Positions 12,748-25,424 of a DNA stretch of 64,000 bases are shown here, one piece after another. Positions within the stretch are counted from its first letter, which is position 1, and the number at the start of each line of letters is the position of its first letter. The notes below the pieces were generated by a model, which worked only from the letters and a program-made list of their open reading frames with translations, had not been told where the DNA came from and did no database searches. A program made the position numbers and the translations under genes. The stretch is from Rotaria macrura (lineage: Eukaryota; Rotifera; Eurotatoria; Philodinida; Philodinidae), in the NCBI GenBank assembly GCA_900239685.1, contig OENT01000026.1:1-64000 (forward strand), read 5' to 3'.

Positions 12748-15510
12748 TTATTTTGTCGATAGTAGTTTTTGTCGAAGTTGGTCGCAATAATTTTTATTTG
12801 ATAATGTTTGAGGATTATTAGGTCCTAATGCTTGATTACAAATATCAACAGCTCGTTCTATACATTCATATGCTTCTTCATATTGACTATTGGCCTCAAA
12901 AGCTAGAGCCATATTACTTAAAGTAACACCTAATGATGGATGAGTACTAGAAAGATGTTTTTCTTCTATTTCTAATGCTTTTTGATAATATGATAATGCA
13001 TTTTGATAATCTTTCATTGATCTATATGACTCACCCATGTTATTATACGCTATAGCTAGATCTATATGATTCGTATATATTGATATCTGTTGAATTTCAA
13101 CTGATTTCTGATAGTATAAAAGTGCTTGTGTATGATTTTTCATAGAATCATATAGACTGCCAATATTATTTTGAATCGTAGCTAAAGATGAGTGATTTGA
13201 TGGAAGAGATTTTTGCCATATTTCGAGTGTTTTTTCATAGTTCATAAGTGCAGTTGAATATTCTTTCATACATTGATAGACAGCACCGATATTATTGTAA
13301 GTGTAAGCTAGTGAAGGATGATCCGATGAAAGATAATCTTGTTCAATTTCTAAAGATTTTTTAAAATTTGTAAGTGCAGCGGGATAATTGTCCATATATC
13401 GATATACTAAGCCCATATTGTTATAAGAAGTTGCTAGTGTAAGTCGATTTATTGAAGAAATATCTTCTTGAACTTTTAGGGCTTCTTCATAGTATGACAA
13501 TGACATAGGATATTTTCCCATCAATTGATATACATGACCAATACTATTATACGTAACTGCTAATGATGAATGATTAGATGGAAGAGTTTTCTCTTGAATT
13601 TCAATAGTCATTGTATAATATGATAATGCATCGGAATATTTTCCCATCAAACTATAGATTCGGCCTAAGTTAGTATAGATCAGAGTCAAAGATGGATGAT
13701 GAAATGGAAGAGAAGATTTTTGAATCTCATAAGCTTTCTCATAGTAAGCTAGAGCATTGTTACAGTCGCCTTTCGATTCGTATATCATACCCATATTACT
13801 ATAAGCATTTTCCAATGCCGTTTGATTTGATGATGAAGATTTTAATCTTATTTCCAGTGCTTTTGTACAATATGAAAGTGCCTTATCATAATCTCCTAAT
13901 GATCTATAGATCGTTCCCATGTTAATATACAAAGCGGCTAAAGATGGATGATCAGAAGGAAAAATATTGCTATGTATTTCGAGTGCTCTTTCATACCATG
14001 AAACTGCATCAGAATATTTTCCCATTGATTCATTCATTAAACCAATATTATTAAAATTATAAGATAATGTGTTCATATATTTTCCATCATCGTTATCATT
14101 GGCTATTTCAGCTATTTTCTTGAAAATTTTCATGGCAATATCATATTTACCCATTTTATATAAAACTACCGCTAAAGAATGCCAAGGGGTTACACCGTGA
14201 ATCTCTTTTTGCAAGTGATCAGTTAAGTATTTGACATTTTTGTCCATGTCACAAGTTAATGTTAAACTAACTTTCCACAACCGACCATCAATTTCATTGA
14301 TTTCACCAATTCGAAAAACACAATGAGCTGAAAATAAAATTTCATTTTCATGATCTGAATAATAACTTGTTTTATTTAGCGAAGCAAATGGCACTGTACA
14401 AATCAATGGATCGATATCCATCTGAAATACGATGCCTATTTGTTTTGAGTCAAATTGGGCAACATTTGCAAAATGAATAGCTACATTTTGATCAGTAGTT
14501 GTTGATAAAAAACCCTGAAACCAAAGAAGACCCCCTTTGCGTTTGATTAGATTGTTGAATTCAGCATCTAACATTCCTTGCCCACGGTAAACAACGAATT
14601 TGACCGTTCGATCAATATCAGCATGCATCTTTTTAATTTCTCGATGAATGTCTCCTAAAAAAAATCCCATTTTAATCATCATTTCCAGATCATCTCTCAT
14701 TAAAGCATCTTTAAGTAGCCAATAAATAGATGATTCTTTGGTGTACCACCAAATGGGTGAATGATTTTTATAGTTCTGTTCGAAATCATCGATTTCTTTC
14801 AAGGTTTCCTGATTGTCTGCATAATATTCACGATAGTACTTGAGTGCCTCTTGGTTTGTTTTATCATCGTATGGAATATGAAAAATGATTTCGGTAAGCA
14901 TCTTCGAGTACACATATGAGGGATCTAGGTCATCGAAATTGGTCTCCATTACAGAAATGATACTTGAAGTTGAACGATAATTTTCAGACCGAAAAATATG
15001 TTGTTCGATATCAACTGTGATAGGTTGCATTGCAGTGAATATTCCTTTTATTTTTCTACATCCATCCTTGAACATGTTCCTTTTCGGGAGATCATTACAG
15101 AATATGTAAACTGAAATTATTTGAGTAGTTTCTTCTATAAGATTACAAAGGTGCACGTGTTCTTCATTGAAATAATCGGTAATGATCATAAATATTCGTG
15201 CGTTCTTTCTTATCTTTAGATAACTACTACATTCATCAATGGTTTGAAATGTTTCAACAGCATTAATAAAATATTCGATGTCATGAAGTGAATTTCTCTT
15301 GGTTTCATTCGAAAGATTAGTATCTGCACCCAACCAAATAATGATATAGTGTTTGATAATACTAGAAGAATTTGTAATTGATTGATGAACATTTCGATTT
15401 TCCGACATTAAAATAAGAATGATGAAAAAAATAAAAATGCTTCCAATTGTATATAGAATTATTTTATTGTAATGATATTTGAGAAATATTGTGGATATGT
15501 GAACGAACAA
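12748..15510 (-). CDS. Membrane-anchored ADP-ribosyltransferase with TPR array
   Basis: Single uninterrupted ORF of 920 residues. A hydrophobic segment at about residues 17-35 follows a short N-terminal tail, suggesting a signal anchor. Residues about 50-250 resemble the N-terminal region typical of rotifer ART-TPR proteins, including the motif HSPIWWYT. The ADP-ribosyltransferase core shows the R-S-E signature: YRGQG at about 306-310, FLSTT, and HENEILF with an ExE pair at about 388-390, which is typical of arginine-specific enzymes. From about residue 440 to 905 there are ten 42-residue TPR_12-like units after one weaker unit, each with NN(I/M)G-x-x-Y and a YxxALxxYxKxLEI core. ARTs transfer ADP-ribose from NAD+ to proteins, and the TPRs probably recruit partners. 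Substrate and topology are unknown. The lack of introns contrasts with neighbouring genes. AATAAA overlaps the stop region. Confidence 0.88.
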   Translation of the reverse strand: MFVHISTIFLKYHYNKIILYTIGSIFIFFIILILMSENRNVHQSITNSSSIIKHYIIIWLGADTNLSNETKRNSLHDIEYFINAVETFQTIDECSSYLKIRKNARIFMIITDYFNEEHVHLCNLIEETTQIISVYIFCNDLPKRNMFKDGCRKIKGIFTAMQPITVDIEQHIFRSENYRSTSSIISVMETNFDDLDPSYVYSKMLTEIIFHIPYDDKTNQEALKYYREYYADNQETLKEIDDFEQNYKNHSPIWWYTKESSIYWLLKDALMRDDLEMMIKMGFFLGDIHREIKKMHADIDRTVKFVVYRGQGMLDAEFNNLIKRKGGLLWFQGFLSTTTDQNVAIHFANVAQFDSKQIGIVFQMDIDPLICTVPFASLNKTSYYSDHENEILFSAHCVFRIGEINEIDGRLWKVSLTLTCDMDKNVKYLTDHLQKEIHGVTPWHSLAVVLYKMGKYDIAMKIFKKIAEIANDNDDGKYMNTLSYNFNNIGLMNESMGKYSDAVSWYERALEIHSNIFPSDHPSLAALYINMGTIYRSLGDYDKALSYCTKALEIRLKSSSSNQTALENAYSNMGMIYESKGDCNNALAYYEKAYEIQKSSLPFHHPSLTLIYTNLGRIYSLMGKYSDALSYYTMTIEIQEKTLPSNHSSLAVTYNSIGHVYQLMGKYPMSLSYYEEALKVQEDISSINRLTLATSYNNMGLVYRYMDNYPAALTNFKKSLEIEQDYLSSDHPSLAYTYNNIGAVYQCMKEYSTALMNYEKTLEIWQKSLPSNHSSLATIQNNIGSLYDSMKNHTQALLYYQKSVEIQQISIYTNHIDLAIAYNNMGESYRSMKDYQNALSYYQKALEIEEKHLSSTHPSLGVTLSNMALAFEANSQYEEAYECIERAVDICNQALGPNNPQTLSNKNYCDQLRQKLLSTK
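12770..14190 (-). repeat. Tandem 126-bp TPR-coding units
   Basis: The 3' half of the ART-TPR gene is built from about ten consecutive 126-bp (42-codon) units. The units have diverged but retain the same phase, and each begins around an NNIG/NNMG-like peptide. Such arrays can expand or contract by unequal exchange. Confidence 0.85.
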
Positions 15511-17269
15511 TATTCGTCAGTAAGAAACGAATATATTCAATTTTGTTTCATTTATTTATTTTTCTTCTTTTCCAAGTTGCAATATTACTTGTTTTTGCTT
15601 TGTCGAATGAAATTTTACGGTCGCCTTATGCAAGGCGCGTGATAAAAATCCACTGTTTATGTTTTTCAACTTCTTTTTTCTTTGAAACGATGAGAAGGCA
15701 ACGGAAGAACAGAATTTAAAAAATCATCAAGATAAGCTTGTATTTGAAGTTCTTTTTCTGTCGCCTTGAACTGAAAACTATGTCGATGCGAAAGCATGAG
15801 TTAGAGTAGTTCTAAAAAGTTGATATAATCAAAATATACCCATTTTAATTGTTAAAATCACTTCAATATCAAGCTATGTTATCAAAAACAAATAGAATAA
15901 ATGTTTGCTAGTGTAACATTTTACATAATAGATTCCATATTGTATGATGTATACATTACGTTTCATAGGGACCAAAGACACCACAGTAGACTTATACAGA
16001 CACGCACACAGTACATCGACAGTCGACTGGGAATTTCTCTGTATGATGAGCATTTCACTGGTGCTGAATGATGGATATTATGGAATCTCATGTGCTGTGA
16101 AGTTCTTTTCTATCGATAGTTGCCAAAATAGAAAAAAAACTTATAAAAACATACAGTGACAAACAAAGATTGAGTGCAGCATACCTGTAGAATTGAAATA
16201 CTGAAAGACGATAGTGCTTCTGTAACTATTTTGAAAACTGATTGAAAAAATATCATTATCTCTACATTACAGAGCACAACCATACCAAAAAGGCGACTTA
16301 TGAAAGAGCAGCCCCTACCGATACGAAAATCTCTACAGCAAGGGTAGACAAACATCGCCATGTTTGCAAAAATTTTTCAAGCGGCCTTAAAAAACAGAAC
16401 TAGCTATTTTATCATATAAGTTAATCGAGGGGTAACAGCTGATACTTGCACTGTGAGATCTCATGAACTCCTGTATTCTTTCAAAATCATCCGAATTCTA
16501 GAAGGCTGTTATTTTGCCTTGACTTCGATACTGGAGTTCGAAAAAAGTGTCAAAATCTACAGCTGATCCGATCTAAATTTTAAAAATGTACATTTGATTC
16601 GGTTCGATTTATTTTGTGTTCAATAGAACATCTTGTAGTTTCACTTCGTATGCTGTTTTTCAGTAATTTTGTGCTATTACGATGACAGTTGGGTGTGGGT
16701 GTGGAGTATTGAGATGGGTGTTATCCAAGATGAAGCAGACGGAATCTCATGAATGTAGGGCGTGGTTATTTTTTATGTAATTCAACTATAAAATCATGAA
16801 TGCGATCGCACAGTTTGGACTGAAAAAGAAAGAACAGTGAACCCGTGCTGAAAGTCGTCTGGACAAATCCCTACCGGTAGGAACATTGCGAAGAACAATC
16901 AAGATCAGATATCGTTGTCGAGTGCCCGTATATATATATATATATATTAGTTTTTATTCAATATGTTGTCGGTTGAAGGTCTGGAACAAATAGCGTTGAG
17001 TGACCTATCTGAGATCATAACATAACCTTTGATATCGAGATTTGAATTCAGTACTGTCGTTGTTTGAGTTTCGTTATTTCAAGTTTATTACTTATCGAAG
17101 TTTTACTATAGATAGTTGTATCTTTGGACCTAGAAATGAGAAGCTTGATGAATTCAAATGTCAAACAATGATCTCAAAATATGACTTTTGTAATGTAATG
17201 AAAATGTTACGCTGATAATTCTAGTATACATCAAAGGTGTCAATTTTTCTGACCACCAGAAACAAATGT
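15511..17269. other. Spacer, no gene seen
   Basis: This is the upstream flank of the ART-TPR gene. ORFs at 15489-15719, 15944-16159 and 16110-16361 overlap on opposite strands, have no domain and lack coding character. A (TA)n run sits at about 16929-16948. Confidence 0.55.
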
Positions 17270-18010
17270 CGCTTGTCATCAAATATTTTTGGATACAAAT
17301 GAACATTAAAAACGGGTAGGAATATTTTTAATCACCAAACACTTTTTTCGATAGTTTTGATCATCAATTTTTTAAATATTCATCCAACGTTTCTATTTCT
17401 CAAAAAACTACAACTTTCAAAAAAGAATAATAATCATCAAAGTAATAGCCACATAGACAGTACTTAAGATATTGACCACATTTAAACGAGAATTTTGTGG
17501 AATTCTTAAGCTTATTCATTTGATATTGACAAACACAATTTGATTTAGCAACAGCTTTAATAGCATCAAGTGAATGAACTATAATCAAGAGAATCCAATT
17601 TGACGGGGCATTCTTACAAATGAATAGATTCACGAGTAATAATACTTGATTTGTCACCCATTGGTTAAAGTCTACTTTATTCAACATTTCACCGCACTAT
17701 ATATAGGATCGAGAAATTCAGGATCTCGATAGCATTACCTAGTGAAACGATGATACCATGAGTACAGAAGATGTTTTAATACAAAAGAAAACAAGAGAAA
17801 CATTTACCTTAGACTCTTGCTAAAAGGCACAGTAAGAGGGAAAGTAAAGAAGACGAATGACGCGATGACGAAGCATCACACATTTTACAAAATCTATTAC
17901 TCAAAAGTACCTTTTTCTGATGATCATTTTTACCCAAAATATTTGATGATCAAAAGTATCTGTTTCGTAGGATCGTTTTTATCTAAAAATGCTTGGTCAT
18001 CAAAACACAC
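17270..18010. mobile_element. Candidate inverted-repeat element with ~50-bp sub-repeats
   Basis: The stretch at 17270-17390 matches the reverse complement of about 17890-18010. Both ends contain degenerate tandem units of about 50 bases built on TTTTGATCATCAAATATTT followed by AAAAATGA. The right end shows at least two units in tandem (about 17900-17950 and 17951-18008). Inside is a 95-codon minus-strand ORF (17400-17687) with several cysteines and no recognised family. This could be a non-autonomous DNA element. Boundaries and target duplication were not resolved. Confidence 0.5.
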
Positions 18011-21000
18011 TTTCCGCATATATCAATCGATTATAATTAACGTTTGCTCGCAACCAAGGTTCACTGAAATCAATCTACAATAATATTGAGCCAAATATCA
18101 TTAAAAATTAAGCCAGTTTACGTTAATTGGTTGTGGATGTGTATGTTTATCTACGACTTAATTCATAAGTAATCCATTCCGACTTCAAGTATAAATACTG
18201 AGCTCAATGTCTATTCAGATTTAGAACAAAAAACACAAAAGAATCGATACTCTTTGTAACTTGCAGAAATAAAAATCAAAGTTGGTTCTACGGCATGCTC
18301 CTGTTGAAGCGGAAAAATAAAAGAGGAAGATACATTTGATAAACATTATAGATTTATAAATTTCAAGGCACACTCCTGTTTAATAATTATGTAACCTCAC
18401 AACTTTCATTTGATAGAAATTATGATTATAACGCCAGAGTCTACTATTCTCATCACAAACGCTACGAAAACAACCTAGCTTAGTACGATGAGCACTTCGA
18501 ACGATGCAATGGCAACTGCAAATACTACACTCAATGTGCATGACAGTGCTCCTACGAATCAGAATATTAGGATCACTATCTTTAGAGCTCCAGTAACAAT
18601 ATGATTTGACGCTTACATGTATACTACCTACATAGAATTAAAATTCAGAGCTAGGCTAATTGAAATATAATGCCAAGCCATAGATATATTGTGTTTGGAA
18701 AAACATTACAGTTAGTTTCAGTGCTATGTCGTCACAATTTAGATGTCTTCAGAGAGGTTTGCGCACAAAACTAGTCCTTTATTTTCGTGCTGTGACTTGG
18801 AAATATCTAATTCTTCACCGAAGACCTCTAATCCTTGCTCATGTCTGTGTACATCGAAATCAAAGGGAACTATATAGTCTTACACTAGGGTGCAAAAAGA
18901 TGCATCTGCAGAGCTGCTTAGTTATGTTGTCGGTGCCATCTAGGTTGATGTTTCTAGAAACTGATAATATGTCTCTACTATCTCACGTCATGCATATCAC
19001 TGGAAGTCAAACGTGACGTCTGTAACCTGAGCTATGTCTTCATTATATTCGCACAAGTCTCGAGTGTCTGAGGATGTGCTTGTCCAATCCAAATATATAT
19101 GTTTAAAGAATTTCACAAAGTGTCTCTCGTATCTCTGGATACAAACAGAATATAGGGTTATGTGTTACGTACACTAGAATACCTTTCTTTAGTCATTGAA
19201 TGCGTCTCTAGCTATTGAAGTCCTACCAAAGTTTTGAAGTTGTTAGTTTCAAGTGACAAGAAAGAAGTATAGGGCTACCAATTAGCTATTTCTAAGCTAA
19301 GCCGATCATTGAAACTATTATTGAAATCAGTGGTAAGTTGAAGCACAAGCACAATCAATACCTTTACTTTTACCGTTATAAACTTGTTCTAATCTTAAAA
19401 GCTTGCAGAGGCTTCTATTTGATTTTGTAAAGTTTTGTCGAGTTTCACTAGAAGGATTCTTTTACAAAGGGCTTCTAATAAGGGAATAGTATTCACTTAA
19501 ACGGCATGCCAGCTGCAAAGGCATAATATTTATTCATTCTATTTAGTATCTTTATACAAGTTTTCACAAACATTGGCCGAAGAGAAACTCCATTAGGACA
19601 GAAAGAACACATCGTCTCGAAAATTCATATAAAATGAAATCTTCGATTTTCTTTGCTCTATGGCAAAGGTTTACTATCGTATTTATTAGTTTATAATTTC
19701 TATAAATTTATCTTTTGCTTTTAAACCTACCTCTACAGCTGTGTTACTGTTGGAGAAGAGTTTTTCTTTTCGTATCTGAGTGTTATAAACTGGTGGCATT
19801 CTTTTAGCTTTTTCATCTATATTGAAACTTGAATAAGCCATCTAATCACTGTATCATATGCGTTTTTAATGTAGGAGGTTGTAAGTTAGCACTTTGTGTA
19901 TCTAGCCATGAAAAAACTTATGAATTCTTCAATCGTTCTGGTTCAGTTTTGAATTTGTTTATTTTCAACGATATTCAATCAATTTCTTGGATAGATAAAC
20001 AAGTAATGCAAGAAAATTTTAGATATTTATTGAGACTTCGAAACAGAATTTCATGTGCAACAAGTTCATCGTCATTCACTTTTCCACCACACAATACTAG
20101 AGAATTATGTCGATCGATTCTGTATGAATCCGAAATTGTTCCAGTCTGACTGTTTAAGAATAGTTAGCTAGCTAATGTTCCTAAATACAAAAACAATTTA
20201 TACTTATTTGCATATTTTATTCTTTAAATGTAAAGCATATCCACGTTGAGAAATGCGAGCCGGATCACATAGAATAGAAGCAACAATGTTATGAACTTGG
20301 AAGCACGAATGAGATGAACGAATATATATTCAATCCCGTCTGGAACCGCTCAGAAACTCGCATCTAGATATAGTATTTGGGTTTCCGTCGAAAATTAACC
20401 GAATCTTGCGTCACGAAGCATCGACCTAGAATATATTCTAATCCTTTTTACGCGGTAAGACATTCTCTATAACGTATTATGTTATTTCATGATACGATAG
20501 AGCTCATAACATATAATTCTATACAACGCTTTCTTTGACGTAAATAAATACAGATATGCATGCATCAAAGATGACTAACGTAAATAAAATGAAGAAAAAA
20601 GGCCCATGAGAAAAAAATAATGCGGAGCCTCATTTTTCTCGACTGTTTAATTGCATGGCTCTAAGCTAGCTGCCAACAAAATCGATTGCAAATTCCATAA
20701 TCAATAAGAACGGTAAGTAAGAACGTATAGAAGTATGATAATTACAAGTGTGTTCAGTAATCTTTATTTGCAAGCAATGTATTGGACTTAGCCAGTTCTA
20801 GAACATACGAATTGCTTTGTTACTACAGTATTGTTTGCATATGTTCTCCGTCAATGCACCCGCGTCAGATTGATTTACTTTTAAATAAATTGTTATGCAT
20901 TCAAAAACAATGTTTCAGGTGACCCAATTCAGTATTAGTTTTCTTTGGTTCTATCTGATTTTTTTTTGTTGTTTCTTTAACAAATCACTTATTTATTGTA

Positions 21001-24000
21001 GTCGATTTTCCTCAAGCAATTAAATAAATGTGAAAAGAAATAGAAACTGACGGCAATGTCTTAAAATATATGAAAATAATGCTATGATTAATCGAAAAAG
21101 GAAAAGAGACAGAAGGCAGAAAAAGAAGAGAAATAATTGATTGGCAACAATTTATGAAATTGATTAATGAATTCCAAGTTTACATGAGACTTTTGTCAAG
21201 CATAAATGTATTAACAAATAATTATACACCCGAAAATGATGGTAATTTAATTTGACTACAAAAGAGTAGTCAAGAAATCACGACCCATCTTGTGTAAGAA
21301 ATGTTCTCGCGAAACTGAGAATCGACTCTTGTAACTCATGCATTAAGAATTTTATTTGCTTATCAAATATCAATCATGTGTCAGATTGATCATTGAAAGA
21401 GTACTCGTTAAAAATGCAGTATTGGTGAGTTGATGACAGAAAGTTAATACTTTCATCATGCTTTTTTTTTGCATGGCATCTAGAAATTCACAAGTAATTG
21501 ACTAAAGGGGATTCTGAATATTAATAAGAGACCATGACATAGCGCCCTTGAGATCTAAGCCTTCTAAGCCCTTTTTTCTTAAGGAGAAAATTCTTTTTTT
21601 TTGTCATAGACTTTTTGAATGTATTTCTACAGTTGAATGCATTATGTCAGTCGTAAAAGAATAATTTTCCTTTTCATTCGATATTGATGAGTGAGTTCAT
21701 CAGTAGGAAGATCTTTTTCTTTTCTGAATGCTACAGAAAACATATGCAAAAATCAGAATAGAAAGAAAATACTATTTCTCATTATCTAAGTTATTGTTCT
21801 CAAGTAGAAGAAAGACATTCTTCTATCGTTTCCTCGATCTAATCTACAATTCGACAGAATTACAACAAGTTTCTAATGAAACAAAAAATCTCCTAAGAAT
21901 AACCTATGTTGAAGAATGAATGAGTCTCTTGGGTAATGTATGCTGATATTATATTAATACGTATAATTTACGTAGCCGTTCATCTTCCTTCTAATGAATA
22001 AGATTAGAGTTCGCAATAGGATATGTATGGAATATCTCTTGTATCAGTGAAGGACGCATTCATGATTGACGCTATTTAATGAATTTGCCATTGTTTTCTG
22101 ATATGTAGAATACCTTGTAAATTAACTAAGTAAAACCCAAAACGTACATAAATTCTATTTTTTTGAAATAAAGATATTCTATTGAATGTTCTAAGAAACA
22201 TATCATTTCCTTATCTTAAAAGTAGTTTTTTTTTCAAAGTATTAATATTTGATTACTACTGATTTTTATCGATAATATTCTAAACGAAGATTGTTATTCT
22301 TTTATGAAGAAGACTTCAGATACATAGCCGAGTGACATCTAGTTTACAATATAATTGCAAATTACCACCTCATGCTATATCATATCTATGTGACTGACTG
22401 AATCGATCGATTTATTGATTGATATTTACATGATGAATAATTTTATAGCGTTTCCAATGAGTAAACTATTTATGATTAATGTGATTGTGAACATAAAAGA
22501 ATATTGTATTCTGTGAACTTGATTATCAAACGAGTTAGAAATATCAATTGTAGCTCGTTACGAGGAAGAATTTCAAGTCGCCATTGATGCATATTTATTG
22601 TACTAAACAAAAGTTGAATACAGATCACAGTGTTCGATCTAAGTATACCATTTACTAATATCATCTACCTATTACTATAATGAAAATATAAAATGTGTAA
22701 TAGTTCATCGAAATCATTCAACAAAGTCATTTTAATATTCTGTTCAAAAAAATTATATTGTTATAAATAATTTCATTCTAAGAAAAAAGAACGGTAGAGT
22801 CAATGAAAAACTCGAAGTCATTTTATTTTCCCGTTGACTCATATGTATTATTATCGACTGGGAACAGCTTAATATGAATAGTTAATATCATACACAATTA
22901 GGTGTTATTCATTCACAGAAATAAACTTCATTTAGTTATGCAATCATAGGATTAACGAAAATAGATTTTTTCCTTAAATCAACAAGAAATACATTTAATT
23001 AGGAGGTATGACTTCGATTTAGACACGTACGTTTTTCTTAATCCATTTACGACTTAATTACGTATTTGTGACAAGCTGCATGACACATCGTCTCACCTCA
23101 TTTGAATGAGTCGATGTCACACTAAAGAAGCAATCATTCGGTTTTATCAGATGTTAATTACTTTTATTAAGAAAATTGAACGTTGACTTGTTTTACGGAG
23201 TAGCTAACAAATAGTCGACGATGACCTTGCATAATTATGATTTCTCCAAGAAAAATCTAGTGAAAATACAAAGTCAACGATCGAGATTATCGATCAACTT
23301 GAATATCTATACATAGTTGTATGAATTTCATTTAATTATATGCCGAATGTAAAATTCACTCCAGGGAAGCTGAAGATGAAATGTTAGAAGAAAAATACTT
23401 TATAGGAGGGCAAGTGCATTGTTGTGTAAAATTGATTTTGTCAAGATAAGTGTGATGCAGTTCAGATTTTTATGCTGATTATGAATATGCTATTTATTTT
23501 TTTTTTCAATTGAGTCTCGATAATAGAAACTTCTATGTACAAGGTCATTTCTTGTCGCTTCTCAGCTAATAACACAAAACACGAGCCAGCATTCGATTTT
23601 CGTAATGAAAAATGAAAATCTGATAAATCTTTATGTTTACTTTAGGATAATCAAAATTGATTGATTGCAATCAAATATAGATCCTTCGTTTCATTTTGTG
23701 TCAAAATTGATAAAAGTGTTTATGATTGTATACTGTAAGGTGTCTACACATTTTTTAATAGCTAGTTTTTATAAATTACTGCCTTTAAAATTAAAGAACA
23801 ATAAATCATTTTTTTTCCTCTACAGAAATGCTTACTGCAAAAGACTTTTGTTCTTTAAATCAATGATTTTATTTGTATTTTAAACTTCTTGCAACGACGA
23901 AATAACTCACATACAATAAGCTACTAGTTTTTTGTTCAGTGCTTCGACTTTTATCAAGTCACACGTTAATAAATGACAAATAAAAATCCACTTCATTCTT

Positions 24001-24699
24001 ATGCTGCATTCACTTAGAAAAACAAGTATAAGATTCTTCTGTACTCCTAGAAGTAACATTTGATTTTAAACATACCTTAGGTGGTTTATACAAACGAATA
24101 TAAATAAAATCGTATTCAAACTTTCATGTCTAGTTTCTTCTGTATCGAATTATGCTGGTATTAACCTATGGTTAGCCAATCAATTCAATCATGTATCATT
24201 CATGGTCAATAAAGAAGCACAATTAGAACATATTTCGATTCCATAGATTCCCTTATGATGCCAAATCAATCATGAAAAAACATGCATCTCTATTTTTCAA
24301 CGTTATTAGTTATATCAATTTCTTCCACAAAGGAATAAAATAAAAACAAATCGACATCATAAATCATCTCTTTCTTTTTTTTTTATAATCTCTCTCTAGA
24401 CATCATAGCTAGCAGACACATATCGATATATATATATATGTATACTTTGCAGAAGGAAAACATCAAACAAAAAATGAACCAAAGGAAACTCTCAAATCGT
24501 CCGTATCAAATACACGGAGAAAAAGAAAACGAATGTTCACATACAAGTAGATATATCTATTTATATATATAAACACTCACTCATGCACTAAAAAAAACGA
24601 TCTGTACAAAAGATGGCACACATACTAAACAAGAACATGTCGGAAAAACAAAAACTGAAAAGGAATAAAAATGACGGAAAAGAGCAGAAAGCAAACTCA
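18011..24699. other. Gene-poor region with decayed ORFs
   Basis: I see no convincing gene. At 18480-19300 base composition is visibly less AT-rich, and fragments of reading frames (for example 18488-18604 and 18726-19016 on +) are broken by stops, which suggests a decayed coding or mobile sequence of unknown type. An ORF at 19829-20149 is listed separately. Other ORFs (21728-21919, 22476-22664, 23665-23883) look random. The stretch from about 24360 upward is probably the 3' flank of the KASH gene. Confidence 0.5.
19829..20149 (+). CDS. Isolated ORF of unknown function
   Basis: A 106-codon open frame whose first usable codon is TTG, so a true start or an upstream exon is missing. The C-terminal half (from about residue 35) has plausible amino-acid composition and no low complexity. 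I do not recognise a family and see no confident partner exon. It could be a single exon of an unknown gene or a decayed fragment. Confidence 0.2.
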   Translation: MNKPSNHCIICVFNVGGCKLALCVSSHEKTYEFFNRSGSVLNLFIFNDIQSISWIDKQVMQENFRYLLRLRNRISCATSSSSFTFPPHNTRELCRSILYESEIVPV

Positions 24700-25424
24700 T
24701 CAAATCGTTGGTAAACCTTGATGTTCAACACATATTATTTTTTCTGATACTGTTCGAATTATTGTTGATCTTGAACATGTATCAAGTCGAAAGAAATAAA
24801 TCAAAAATAAAATAAATAATAGGAAAAGGCCAAGTAGAAGTGAACGTAACCATATTTGTTTTAAACGATTCCAATAGGAGGTTTTTAGTGTATTTATTTT
24901 TGTATTATTTTTCTTGAGAGTCTGTCTTGTATGTAAACGAGGACTAAATTTTGATTCATTATCATTGGATTTTGAAGCTATTGATTGACTTAGGAATCTT
25001 TTGTTTTGTGGTAAAATTTGTTGATTAAATATTGTTGATGATGATGTTGATGGTGGTGTTGATATTTGATCATACTCGATTCCACTATCAACTTGTTGTT
25101 GATGTTTAGTGTTTTGTTGATTAGTTTTTATGAGAGTCACCGGTTTATTTATTTCATCATCACCATTATTATCATCATCATCATCATCGGCGTTGTCGTC
25201 GTCAAATGATTCATGTATTTGCTTGGTTATTTTTGATGATTGTGGAATGGGTGTATGATGATAAACATATTCTGTATTTGTTGTTGTTAATTTATCATTT
25301 GTACGTTCATAGAAAACAGGTTTAGCTACTTCAATAACTGTTTCAATATATAATACTTTACAATCATCAGATATATATGAGGATGTTGAACTTTGTTGAT
25401 TTGATTTATCATTGACGTAGCTGC
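24700..25424 (-). other. Terminal exon with KASH-like transmembrane tail
   Basis: This last exon encodes a linker with a short acidic run (FDDDNADDDDDDN), a basic stretch, and TSYWNRLKQIWLRSL just before the membrane segment. About 31 residues follow the membrane segment, with cysteines at -25 and -10 from the end. Position and size match KASH domains. The terminal residues do not match the vertebrate consensus, so SUN binding is inferred only. Confidence 0.6.

Noticed and set aside
13692..13925. Plus-strand ORF inside the ART-TPR gene
   Set aside because: Antisense shadow created by the repeated TPR units.
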